A DNA stretch of 64,000 nucleotides, taken from contig NC_087071.1 in NCBI RefSeq assembly GCF_963678635.1, positions 8,141,605 through 8,205,604 on the forward strand, given 5' to 3'. A program made the position numbers and the translations under genes. Positions 12,777 through 23,088 of this stretch are shown one piece after another. The notes below the pieces were generated by a model, which saw only the letters and a list, made by a program, of their open reading frames with translations, searched no databases and was not told the origin of the DNA. Each line of letters begins with the position of its first letter. The first letter of the stretch is position 1. The stretch comes from Symsagittifera roscoffensis (Eukaryota > Xenacoelomorpha > Acoela > Convolutidae).

Positions 12777-14615
12777 ATGTTTTTTCTTGCAAAAGACGAA
12801 ACATCACCAAGACAAGAATGCAAATATGCAGTAGAAACCGAAGTTGATCAAACACAAATAAATAACTTCCAACACTTTCCATTATTTTTGGATTGCCAAA
12901 ATAATCAATACGAAGTAGGAATCTTAGAAAACTCTACATTTAAACCAATACCATATTCATCATGGATCAAAAACAACAAACAACAAAAACCACTCAAACA
13001 AAAAATGTACAGGACAAAGCTATTCCCTTTAAGAGATAAATTTATCAGGACCTCCAAATACCGATTCAAAATACACAATAAATTAAGTTTTTCACCTCCA
13101 TGACCCTGTAGATAACATACCTCTACAGACCCTCAAAGCTGGAAATTGAAAATATCTTTCTGCCAAATACCAAGAAATTAACACTTGAACTACTACAAAG
13201 ATATCAAAACTTTGACCCAGTCATAAGACAAGTACAGTCTTGGCACTCTAATAAAAACAAAACCCATAAAACCAGATATCACAATTCTAGGAAACAAAAC
13301 ACTTCAAAGATACTTTAGAAAATTCAACCATACATCCATAAATGAGAAGACAAAATTTTTAGAATATCTAATATCTGAATTAAAAGTCCCATGTTTACCA
13401 CTAAGTATGATACTTCTAGCATTTCACATTTCACATTCCTTAATTACTAAAGGATATTCCGGATCAGAAAAGACATACTCAAATTACATCCAAATTTTTT
13501 ACTTTCCAAATGCACCAATTTGGATTAAAGTATTATGGAATGATTGCATAACATGCCAATAACTTAAACCATACCAACATCAAAAGAAAATAGCAGAAAA
13601 ACAGAATTTTAAAGGACAAAGTTTTCACTTTAACCACAGAATCTCAATCGATACAAAAGGATCAATATCACCCTCTTCGGAAGGAAACTCATGTATAATG
13701 TTCATAGTTGACGCATTTACTCACTACGTAGCACTTAAAACAGTACCTCATTGTAATGCCTATTATGCATATACAACACTTTATGAACACTGGATAGCGA
13801 AATTAGGTTACCAGAAATCCTTGTCACAGACAATGGCGCCGAGTTCATTAATAATGAAATAAACAAAATATGCCATCTCTATAACATCAAATACAAACCA
13901 CGAACATCTTATGCCCCTTGGACTAATGGTTTAGTCGACGGAAACAACCGTTCATTGCAAGAATACATCAGAAGTATCATTAATGGAAACGATACAAAAT
14001 AAACCGAATGGTCAACAGATGTAAAATTATTCCCCTTAGCATACAATTCACAAATAATAACAACCTTAGGACTATCACCTTATGAAATGGTTTTTAATCA
14101 AAAACCTTGAAAACCAATAATGTTCACAGCAAACTCCTCGAAAAACGCACAAGGTTACTGCCAACCCACAAAAGAATCAATGTGTTATTATCTACCATTA
14201 CAAATCTTTTTTATCATTCACAAATTTTGATATTGACCTCCGCCACACATACTGAATGGATTCTAAACAGTGATAAAAAACACAATGAAACTTAACGAAA
14301 AAAGCCAAAAAAACTCTTACAAAGACAGAATTTTTATTCCCAAATGCTACCCAAATGAATATTCATTCCCAAATGATTCACACCAGCTACAAACTTAAAA
14401 ATTGGAAGTTTTGTCTTAATCCCAAATTTTGTTATACAAAAAGGAAAATCTTAAAAACTACAACCAATCCGAAAAGGACCATTTCAAATTATTGACAAAC
14501 CCACTGATGTACCATATAAATTTATTGACACAAATAAAAAAGAAATTGTTCAACACAGAAACAATCTTTTAGCATACTACCCAAAAGAGTACGCTGGCTA
14601 CGTTGGTCGCACTAG
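12777..14615 (+). pseudogene. Integrase remnant
   Basis: A linker ORF (12777-13103) leads into an integrase. The zinc-binding part shows the His pair in AFHISHS (about 13420) and Cys pair in CITCQ (about 13550). The core shows RISIDTKG and FIVDAFTHYVA, then after a frame change near 13806 VTDNGAEFINNE with the second Asp. The expected catalytic Glu is replaced by Asp in NGLVDGNN (codon 13937-13939). The C-terminal region runs to 14615 through several stops and ends directly at the 3' LTR. Loss of the canonical Glu together with frameshifts makes it non-functional. Confidence 0.8.
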
Positions 14616-14616
14616 A

Positions 14617-14994
14617 TGAGATCTGTATGGATTACTGAACTCATAGAGTAATTTCAGATAAGTTACACCGTCTGCTCGTTACGCTATCTTAATTTCGGCC
14701 GGATAGATTCGTGCAACTTCTTAGTTCAATACTGATCTTAATCTTACTCTTAAAACTCGTTGTCTCGATAGATCTAATGTATACTGGTTGTTGCGAATTA
14801 GTTTCCAGAAGGAGAACAACTGTATTCTAAGTTTAATTCGAATTACTCTGGTGCTGAAACTACAAGTAGTTTCAGCACTTACAAATAAGTGTAAAAGTTA
14901 GTAGTGGAATATTATTGGTTAGTTAAGATTATTTTATAGAATTAGAGATTTATATTTATAACCAATTATAAATTCTAGTTTAGAACTGGTTCCA
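14617..14994 (+). repeat. 3' LTR of gypsy-type element
   Basis: It pairs with 2747-3123. It begins TGAG just after the end of the integrase frame, ends TTCCA, and is followed by the AATC target duplication at 14995-14998. The conserved stem-loop is at 14851-14863 and 14866-14878. The upstream bases GGTCGCACTAGATGAG reappear inside the minus-strand LTR at 58345-58808. Confidence 0.9.
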
Positions 14995-16110
14995 AATCTG
15001 TTTAAGCTTTTGTAACTGATATTTTTTTTTATGATAAGTTCCACAAAATTTATAAAAATTAGTCATAAACTTAATTCTTATCATCTACATCTCGCAGAGG
15101 TTTCTGTGAGTCATTAATAGTCACAAATTCAGGTCTCTTGGGTTTTTCACTTTACCTTCAACTGTTTCAGTAGTTTTGAATTTATGTCAATTCCGGCTTA
15201 GCCTTAATTGCCACTTCAAATTTTAGCTTGCTTTGCACAAATCAAATTATTTTCTTCATTTCTTTCCTAAATACAAAAAAGGTTTTGGATAATATATTGA
15301 TAATTAAATAAAAATAAATATTGAAAGTACACTTAGAAGAATATATTCGGTTACATAACTTTGAATCGAGCAAAAATTGAGAAGTAAATTGGTATCATGT
15401 GAAATATTGGTTAATTGGTTCTTGCTTTAGGATATCCAACACAACCGTTCAAATGTTTCTAATACAATGAGGTTGAGCAACGAACTATCTTTACGCAATT
15501 TCTCGATTTTAATTGACTTTTAACTTGAATTTACGTTTGGGTTTTGAAAAAACCGTCTTTTTTCGCTCCAATGGATCAACACCTGTTCTAGTTGATTGAG
15601 TACAATAAAAAAAATTGAAAGATTTGTTTTAAAAAAATAAAACGTTTTTTCATAACGGTCGATTTTACCTAAAGTGGGGAATTAATTTTTAGTTGACGCT
15701 GATTCTACAATAATCTTTCGTCGGCAACTAAGACAGTTTATTGATGGTTTTATTTGAAAAATTTTGAATCTTGGTTCAAACCGGGTCAAAATGATGAAAA
15801 ACGTTCAGTATTTATTAAGCCGTATGTTCAAAAAACGCCTTTTTTCGGCCTGTGTTTTCAAAAATCTGCCTGTAGCTCTCAAAATTTGGTTAAAACAGAG
15901 TCTTTATAGTGATTTGGTCAAGCTCACAAAATCAAATCGAGATTCTTGTATATTAAAAAATCCTCGGAAAGTATTTGAGATGACTTAAGATGAGGGTGAG
16001 ATGAATAATTTGTGCCCTAGCTTTAGGGGTAAATTAAGGTTACATTTTTAGTTTGAAAAAAAATGAATAAGTTTCAGAGTGTGATTTCACCCTAAATGTT
16101 TGTTTTTAAG

Positions 16111-16228
16111 AAACTTTACCAACTCGATCCAGCGTGGCTTTGAAGTGAAGTACAACCCTTACACTCGTTCAGTGGATGTCATGAAGACAACTATTGACTA
16201 CATACATGCACTCAACCAAACACAACAG
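16111..16228 (+). CDS. TPH penultimate exon, left-arm copy
   Basis: A 118-bp exon with acceptor TTTTTAAG and donor GTAAAT. It encodes [20 protein letters not shown] and on to LNQTQQ, identical in protein to the minus-strand exon 25976-26093. In hydroxylases this is the end of the catalytic domain leading into the tetramerisation helix. No upstream TPH exons lie in plus orientation to its left within the window, so this is a partial copy or the other haplotype. Confidence 0.8.
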
Positions 16229-19181
16229 GTAAATATTTTTTTGGGATATTTCCCATTCAGAATCAATCCCCCCACACACTCCCCGGCAAAATATAGCCTC
16301 ATAATAACTCAAAATGGTTATAGAAAATGAAGGGGGTTATTTTTTGTTTTTCTACTAGGTTGAGGGTTTTAATGAAAAAAAACAGTCTAGAAAAATCCGG
16401 TTTTTCTTGTCCGGGAATCCTGATGATTTTTTCGCCAGCAATGCCAAAAATGGGTAAATTAGTTACGAGTTTCAAAGTCGACTAGGTTCAATTGTTAGAG
16501 TACGTTTTTAATAGAAGCAGAATTCGAAGCACAACAGAAAGGGTAGATAGCTATCATTTTCGGTTGTGTAAAATTCCCTATTTACACGTTATTGTTAAAC
16601 TTGAAATCTTGACTCCAAATTTATGATTTATCAAATGTAAACTCTCCCTCAGACTATGGTAGAAAAACCATCAAAATAATAGGCCAATGAATATATTGTG
16701 AGAATCAATATTTGTGAATGAGAAGGCTAGAAAACTAAATTAGGATAACTGGTTACTGCTCAAGTAGCACAGAAACTTCCGACCATAGCCCTCAAAAATA
16801 CAAAAAAAAAACATTTTTTTTCTGTGTGGTCTGATAAAAGGATCCGAACAAAAAACTATAAATTTTTGTAATTTTTCTATGTTTTTGAAACGTCATTCAA
16901 ATTAAAACTGAAAAGCCTTTGAAACGATATATCACATAACCCAGTCCGATGGTTAATTGTGGTACCTGATTTTGCGTTAAAAAAGGGAAAAAATAAGGAA
17001 AAAAAAACAATATAAATACACCCATTTATAAAATTCTCATCTCCATTTTTCCAATGATTAGATCAAAAGTGTTCGAAAACGCTCTGTCAAGCACGGAAGT
17101 TTTATAATGAAAATCATGCAAGTTTTCCAGTTAGAAATCTTGCAAGAAAATAAATGAACCTTGCTTAATTCTTGCATAATTCGGGCAAAATTTAAATCAT
17201 CTCGCAAAGTTTCCAAAATTTTTTGATTTCTTTCTTGGGATTTATACACGACTTCGAAGGTTTTCTTGTATAATTTTTTTGAAGTATAAACTTCATGTGA
17301 AACTTCAAAAAAATTTTAAATAGTCAAGCAATTTGAGCTGTTAATTAACATCATTTTTAAACAACATTGAAGAAAATATCAAAGATGCAAACTCGTAGTG
17401 CATCCCACTCCCGCAACGCAGTTTTATGAAAAAAAATTGCCGATTATAATGGAAAAAAAGTGTCAAAATAGTTGTTAAAAATGTTTTTTTTCTAAACTAC
17501 TTTATTTGTGCAAATTTAGACCATGAATTCGATTATTTTGTCATTAGAAAGGATCAAACTTTTTTAAAAAGACTCCGCCTAAAACCAATAGAAAGGATTC
17601 AACCCAAATAAAGTACTATATAAATTATTTGAATGAATTTCAACCTAATTTTTGCAATTTATTTCCACAAATCGCAAAAACTTCTGCATTACATACATTC
17701 TACTCTCGAAATCTGAACCTACTCATTTTTATAAGCAATGCATGTTCATTAGCAAGGAGTTTGCATGATTAACACACTAAGTTACCGCAGAAAAAGCTAG
17801 TTTCAGTTCACTTTTTCAGTTTTTTTTTCACAGCCAAAGATTAATTAAACTATCTTAAATAAAAATCATCTGCCGATGAACTAACCATGTTTCAAGAGAA
17901 TATTTTGTCCAATCAAACAGTTTTGAACTACATTTTTTTCAGTCTTTGATTAAATAGAACCCTAAGATTCACAGTGTTTTTGTTTGTCCAGTTCTGAGAT
18001 AGAATTGATAATACAATTCAGGAAAAGTGCAGTCATTCAAATGAGTGCTTTTATTACATATCCAAAGTTGAGGTTTTCAGCTTAAATTTTAGCATGATTT
18101 GAGGGGTTTGAGTGTTTTTTAGGATGAATAAGCTCAAAATTTTGTTTTAGAATGAGCTTTTGAGCGGTTTTTTGTAAATATTGAAGGGCTACTAGACTGT
18201 GGATTTATAATGGAAAAAGTTAGTGAAGAAAAAGCTCGTTTTTTTGTCCAGGAGCCCTGATGATTTTTTCGACCACAATCCCTAAAATAGGTATATTAAC
18301 CACGATATTGAAATTCGAGTAAATTCAAATTTTGAAGTAGATAGCCAACACAATACTATCATTTGAGTACAAGTTTTTAATTACAATTCATTGTTTATAT
18401 TGAAATCTCATCTCCAGTTTTATCATATTATTAAGAGTAACTTCTCCCTCAGGTTGTAGAATCAGCATCAGAAAAATATGCCAACGAAAAAATTGTGTGA
18501 ACCAAAACTTTAAATTAGAAGGATAGAAAACAAAAAAATTTTGAAAACGCTCTATCAAGCGCAAAGAACTGGGAAGGAAAATCATGCAAGTTTTTCTACA
18601 AGGAATCTTGCAAGAAAAAAAACTAGTCTTTCCTAATTCTTGCATATTTCGTGCAAAGTTGCAATCATTTTGCAATTTTTTTCAAAACTTTTTGATCTGT
18701 TCTCGAGAAAAATACAAGACTTTGAAATCTCATTGTCTAATTATCGTTTTTCGAATTGTATAAACTGCTCAAAAAAAAGTTATGGTAGTAACACAGTCAA
18801 ACCACAGGGAAACTGTCGATCTTGATATCAAAAAAAAAATGTTTCCCAGAAAGTTTGAAGTTTTTGAGCTTAATACACCGGAGTTTATCAGATTGTATAA
18901 AAACTCTATTGAAAAAGTCTTGTAAAGTTTTTCCAAATCCGGAACAAAAAAAGCCGAACCAAGTTTCGAGTACTTTATAAACACATTATTTGAAACAATT
19001 TTTTTACAATTGGTTTATACAATGCTTTTTGAAAATTCCGTATATCTAAACACAAGAAAAACAAATGAGACAAAAGTTCTAAAGAAAATTAGATATAAAA
19101 AGGATAATTCTTCATTTTTTTTTCATTTTTTACTGAATGACTCGGACAGAAAGGAAAATACCCAGAATTTTTTGTTTTCAG
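16229..19181 (+). other. Intron between left-arm TPH exons
   Basis: It starts GTAAAT and ends TTTTGTTTTCAG. It matches the right-arm intron 23089-25975 in reverse complement. Short minus-strand frames in it (17058-17249, 18388-18675) repeat a similar 30-residue phrase because the intron contains an internally duplicated segment (near 17060-17260 and 18530-18700). These are read as repeat shadows rather than genes. Confidence 0.6.
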
Positions 19182-19382
19182 GATATGAATCTGCTGATTG
19201 AGGGAATGCAAAGACATGCACTGAACAATACTTCCAGCGAGAAGAGAGTTGGTGTCAATTCTGACTCGGATTGGACTCAATTCATCGATAATTTATGTCC
19301 GCCCAAAACATACAACGACAGCAACAACAACAAAAAAAACGACGATGGACAAGCAAATGGACTTTCGAATGGATCGGCATAA
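19182..19382 (+). CDS. TPH terminal exon, left-arm copy
   Basis: The frame of 66 codons plus stop starts after TTTTCAG with [16 protein letters not shown] and ends LSNGSA then TAA (19380-19382). It differs from the right-arm exon by a few residues in the Asn-rich tail (KTYNDS versus KTNNDS, one fewer Asn, GQANG versus GQTNG). Splice acceptor, frame and stop are intact. The first part corresponds to the C-terminal tetramerisation coiled coil of hydroxylases; the Asn/Ser tail is an extension with no assigned function. Confidence 0.8.
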   Translation, partial: DMNLLIEGMQRHALNNTSSEKRVGVNSDSDWTQFIDNLCPPKTYNDSNNNKKNDDGQANGLSNGSA

Positions 19383-20604
19383 TAATGGACAAAACAATAG
19401 GCAAATGATAATACTTTGCTCGAATTTCTGGTTTTCTCTGGGGGTGCTTTTTCAAAAACATTCTTAATCTATTTTATAAGTGGATAAGATTGGTTTTCTG
19501 ATTTTCTGAGTCGCATGATAAATGTTAAATATTGAGAATATATTTCGCGTTCCGTGTTTCATTTTGGATTCTAAATTAGCTTATTTCTGTAAATTTTAGT
19601 TAAAAATTCCACTGCGCCAATGTAAAAGACCCTTTTTGTTATCTAAATGAATTGTACACAATTTATAAATATCTGAATATAGCGATACCTGTAATAACTA
19701 AACTTAAAAATCTCAAAAAATCAATGTCATTTGTTTAGGCAAGCAACCCAACATTCAAATGATTTCTTAGAACCAGTTGAAATTTGAAGTTTTCGAAAAA
19801 AATTTTAGCTTTTCAGTTCCATTTCGAGATATTGAGTTTCAGTTTGACTCTAACAAAAACTTTGTTTCTAAAATTTTAAAACTTTACACAGCTTCAAAAC
19901 TCTGAGAAAAGGTTCATGTAATATGCACACTCTAAAACAGGGAATCATTTTTTGAGATTGCAATCGTACCAAACATAAATCGTTTTTTTTTTGTTAAAAA
20001 CTAGATCTAGAGTAAGGTTTCTTTAAGACAGTTTATTTATTTTTTGTGGCTGATAGTTCAATATTTGTTTTTGCTTATAAAGACAAGGATTATAAGTCAT
20101 GGGCCGGTAAGTAACTGTTTCAGCAGTTAACTTGACAGATTATCATAAATGCAGTAATCATTTTGAATTTTTCATTTTACACTGATTTTTTTACGGTAAT
20201 TACTTGTTTATTTCTTCTTACTTTCAAAATCTTTTTTCAACATTTTTACTTACTTATCTTCTTACTCACTATATTATGTACATTTTCATATATTTTTTAA
20301 ATACCTACAAGCTAACATAGGTGCCTGAATGGATCGAAATTTAGTAGATGGATTGATGCTGAATGGGTTGATGGTTGATTGATTAGCTGGTTGGGTGACT
20401 AGATGGATTAATGGTTGGCTTATATATATTTTGCTAGATTCATAGACGCCTGGTTGAATGGATGCTCGAATGTCTTGAATGGATGGCTGGTTCTACGAAT
20501 CGATGAATATCTGGAAGAACTGAAGGATTGCCAAGACATATGAATCGCCGACTGAGTAGATAATCTTCATACTACAGTACTTAACTCCCTCCTCCTCTTC
20601 TTAG

Positions 20605-20814
20605 GTTTCGTTTAATACGACGTTTAACATGCAATCATCTGATCTGGCAATTAAACTTGGTAAAAAGATAGCCGAAGCATGGCAAACTACGTGTCACCCT
20701 AATTTAAGCATAAAAATCATTCTTTTCAAAAAGTGCAATAATAAGTTGCCCATGAAACATTCACCCAGTGCGATACAAGGCTTGCTTATAATTGAAACAA
20801 ATAAAACTTTTTAG
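20605..20814 (+). CDS. Candidate exon, unknown product
   Basis: A strong-looking acceptor (pyrimidine tract ending CTTCTTAG at 20604) precedes 69 open codons ending in TAG at 20812-20814. The peptide contains MQSSDLAIKLGKKIAEAW and a lysine-rich C-terminal part. Base composition is less AT-biased than the flanks. No homologous family is recognised and no partner exon was found, so this could be a chance frame. Confidence 0.25.
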   Translation, partial: VSFNTTFNMQSSDLAIKLGKKIAEAWQTTCHPNLSIKIILFKKCNNKLPMKHSPSAIQGLLIIETNKTF

Positions 20815-21837
20815 AAATCTGGATTGAAGTAGATTTTTTACTTGTTTGTTTGTCTTTTGATAAGTAATAACCTGTGATTTTTGGTCATTGACGATGCAAA
20901 AAAATCAAAACAAGGATCAAATATTTTCTGTTAAAGTTTTAAACAATATTTAAAAAACAAAGTCTGAATTTTTGGAAAGAAAGTTTGCTTCAAAACATGT
21001 TGAGGAGAAAAAAATCTGTTTATTTTTTAAGTTGACTACCCACTTTTTCGCTCTGATATCAGATAAGTCCATAGACTTTTTAATTTGATTAGTTATACAT
21101 CTTGTGATAAAAATCTGGTGAACGTTCACTGCCATTATGATAAACCGTCTGCAAATAAAAAGTATAACCCCTTGCCTCTATAAACCACAAAAATTAGAAT
21201 ATTTTTAAAAAATACAAGTCTAGTTCTAATTCTCAAAGGCGACTTAAGGTTTGTACGATTGCAATCTCAACAAAATTTGATGTCCTATTCCAAAGTTATC
21301 TCAATTACCTAACGTTTTCCAGAGTCTTGAACCTTCCTAAATTTTTGAAAAATTGGAAACGAGGAACATATTTAGAGTGAAAATTAAACTGAATATTTCG
21401 AAATAAGATTGTAATTGAAAAGCAAAAATGATACGTGTTTTTAGCGCATTTCAGTGACGGTTACCTAATAGAAGTGAAACAAGTAAGAATTGATACTTGT
21501 TGTAAAAATTATGCCTGATCGCCTTTTAAAACTAAGCCGTACAAAGATTGTTTTCTGACTTGAAACAAAAGATTCAGTTGAAATTTTTGAAAGGTTCAGT
21601 TAAAAGATTCAGTTGAAAGATTCAGTTAAATTTTTGTATAACGCATGTTTTGTACGAAAAAAAATCAACAATTTTTTTTTTATTTTGAACGAGTAGAAAC
21701 ATGTGTATCCAATTCGTAACGCTTACATCTTAAATATCAATAACCGTAGTGAGCGCATCTACTTAGTGCGTTATGATTTATTTATGAGGTAGCAGCGAAA
21801 ATAACCATTGTTGGTTAACTTTCGTCTTATCGGCTGT

Positions 21838-22283
21838 TGTAGTCGGTCTGGTTCAAACTTCTCTTCAATAAGCACAATACTTATCATATGAGTGGTCTTA
21901 AATCTGCTGTTGTGAGGTAATACGCTATCATTTTTTCCAGAAAAATTTCATTCAAATCCCACAAAACACAAAGACATGGAAATTCGACTTAGTAGGGAAT
22001 ATCTATCCTGATGTTGCTCGTCGCTACATTCTTCGGGAACACTTCTCACTGGTATAGTCGGTACGGTTCAAGTTTCATGTTAGCAAGCGTGACTTTTGTC
22101 AAGTGAATATTTTTAAACCTGCCAAAATGAGTCAAAAATGTGCTTTCATTGAATCCAGAATCATTTGACATCAAATTCTACAAAACACAGAGGTATGGCA
22201 GTTTGGTTTATTGGTCAAAAGCTATCCCGACGTTGCTTGTCATGAATATACTCGGGAACGTCTACCGCTGATATAATTCAATT
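21838..22283 (+). repeat. Tandem duplicate with two similar short frames
   Basis: Two adjacent units of about 218 and 228 bp share blocks such as TAGTCGG..GGTTCAA and CAAAACACA. In each, a plus-strand frame of about 38 codons after a CAG acceptor-like site gives related peptides: NTKTWKFDLVG..YPDVARRY ending at TAG 22055-22057, and NTEVWQFGLLV..SYPDVACHEY ending at TAA near 22275. Similarity at protein level suggests a coding history. The second copy has an upstream stop in the matching frame. Confidence 0.35.
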
Positions 22284-22302
22284 TTCAGCATCGTTCAGTT
22301 TT

Positions 22303-22502
22303 NNNNNNNNNNNNNNNNNNNNNNNNNNNNNNNNNNNNNNNNNNNNNNNNNNNNNNNNNNNNNNNNNNNNNNNNNNNNNNNNNNNNNNNNNNNNNNNNNN
22401 NNNNNNNNNNNNNNNNNNNNNNNNNNNNNNNNNNNNNNNNNNNNNNNNNNNNNNNNNNNNNNNNNNNNNNNNNNNNNNNNNNNNNNNNNNNNNNNNNNNN
22501 NN
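22303..22502. other. Assembly gap of 200 N
   Basis: Exactly 200 N bases, a common scaffold-gap placeholder. It sits inside the spacer of the inverted duplication, immediately left of the right arm. The true distance and even the relative orientation of the two sides therefore depend on scaffolding evidence not visible here. Confidence 0.95.
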
Positions 22503-22884
22503 AAATCATTTGAATGTTGGATTGCTTGTCTAAGCAACTGACAGTGATTTTTGAAATATTTAAGTTTAGTTAATACAGGTATCGCTATATTCAGATATTT
22601 ATAATATGTGTACAATTCATTTAGATAACAAAAAGGGTCTTTTACATTGGCGCAGTGGAATTTTTAACTAAAATTTACAGAAATAAGCTAATTTAGAATC
22701 CAAAATGAAACACGGAACGCGAAATATATTCTCAATATTTAGCATTTATCATGCGACTCAGAAAATCAGAAAACCAATCTTATCCACTTATAAAATAGAT
22801 TAAGAATGTTTTTGAAAAAGCACCCCCAGAGAAAACCCGAAATTCGAGCAAAGTATCATCATTCGCCTATTGTTTTTTCTAGTA

Positions 22885-23088
22885 TTATGCCGTTCCATTC
22901 GAAAGTCCATTTGTTTGTCCATCGTCGTTGTTTTTTTTGTTGTTGTTGCTGTCGTTGTTTGTTTTGGGAGGACAGAGATTGTCGATGAATTGAGTCCAAT
23001 CCGAGTCAGAATTGACACCAACTCTCTTCTCGCTCGAAGTATTGTTCAGTGCATGTCTTTGCATTCCCTCAATGAGCAGATTCATATC
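22885..23088 (-). CDS. TPH: TPH terminal exon
   Basis: 67 codons plus TAA (22885-22887), acceptor TTTTGTTTTCAG. It begins [16 protein letters not shown], the tetramerisation helix region, and continues with an Asn/Asp/Lys-rich low-complexity tail ending LSNGTA. A near-identical inverted copy is at 19182-19382. Confidence 0.85.
   Translation of the reverse strand, partial: DMNLLIEGMQRHALNNTSSEKRVGVNSDSDWTQFIDNLCPPKTNNDSNNNKKNNDDGQTNGLSNGTA

Larger units (their letters stand above)
2747..14994 (+). mobile_element. Ty3/gypsy-type LTR retroelement, decayed
   Basis: Two LTRs of 377 and 378 bp, both starting TGAG and ending TTCCA, flank an 11.5 kb interior. A 4-bp target duplication AATC lies at 2743-2746 and 14995-14998. 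The right arm shows the unoccupied site near 27720, where the two flanks are contiguous. Plus-strand order is gag-like, protease, reverse transcriptase, RNase H, integrase (8.0-14.6 kb), all carrying stops and frameshifts. The 5' third (3.16-8.03 kb) is instead coding-like on the minus strand. No canonical tRNA primer site directly follows the 5' LTR and no clear polypurine tract precedes the 3' LTR. The copy looks immobile. Confidence 0.9.
487..19765 (+). repeat. Left arm of large inverted duplication
   Basis: Read as reverse complement, this stretch matches 22503-30690 over nearly its whole length: SINE at 487-775, PB1-like remnant near 1.6 kb, flanks of the gypsy insertion, and the TPH terminal exons at 16111 and 19182. 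The 12.2 kb gypsy element interrupts this arm only. Divergence is a few substitutions and small indels per 100 bases in introns and much lower in exons. The centre of symmetry falls in an unpaired 2.7 kb spacer that contains the assembly gap. Confidence 0.85.
19766..22302. other. Unpaired spacer of the inverted duplication
   Basis: This 2.5 kb left of the gap has no partner on the right side. It contains a degenerate GATGGATTGAT-like simple repeat at about 20330-20530, a candidate exon at 20605-20814 and a tandem pair of about 220-bp units at 21838-22283. The rest is AT-rich with no gene that I can support. Confidence 0.6.

Noticed and set aside
20330-20530. Possible zinc-finger or CRISPR-like periodic repeat
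   Set aside because: It is an imperfect GATGGATTGAT simple repeat without regular spacers or coding frame.
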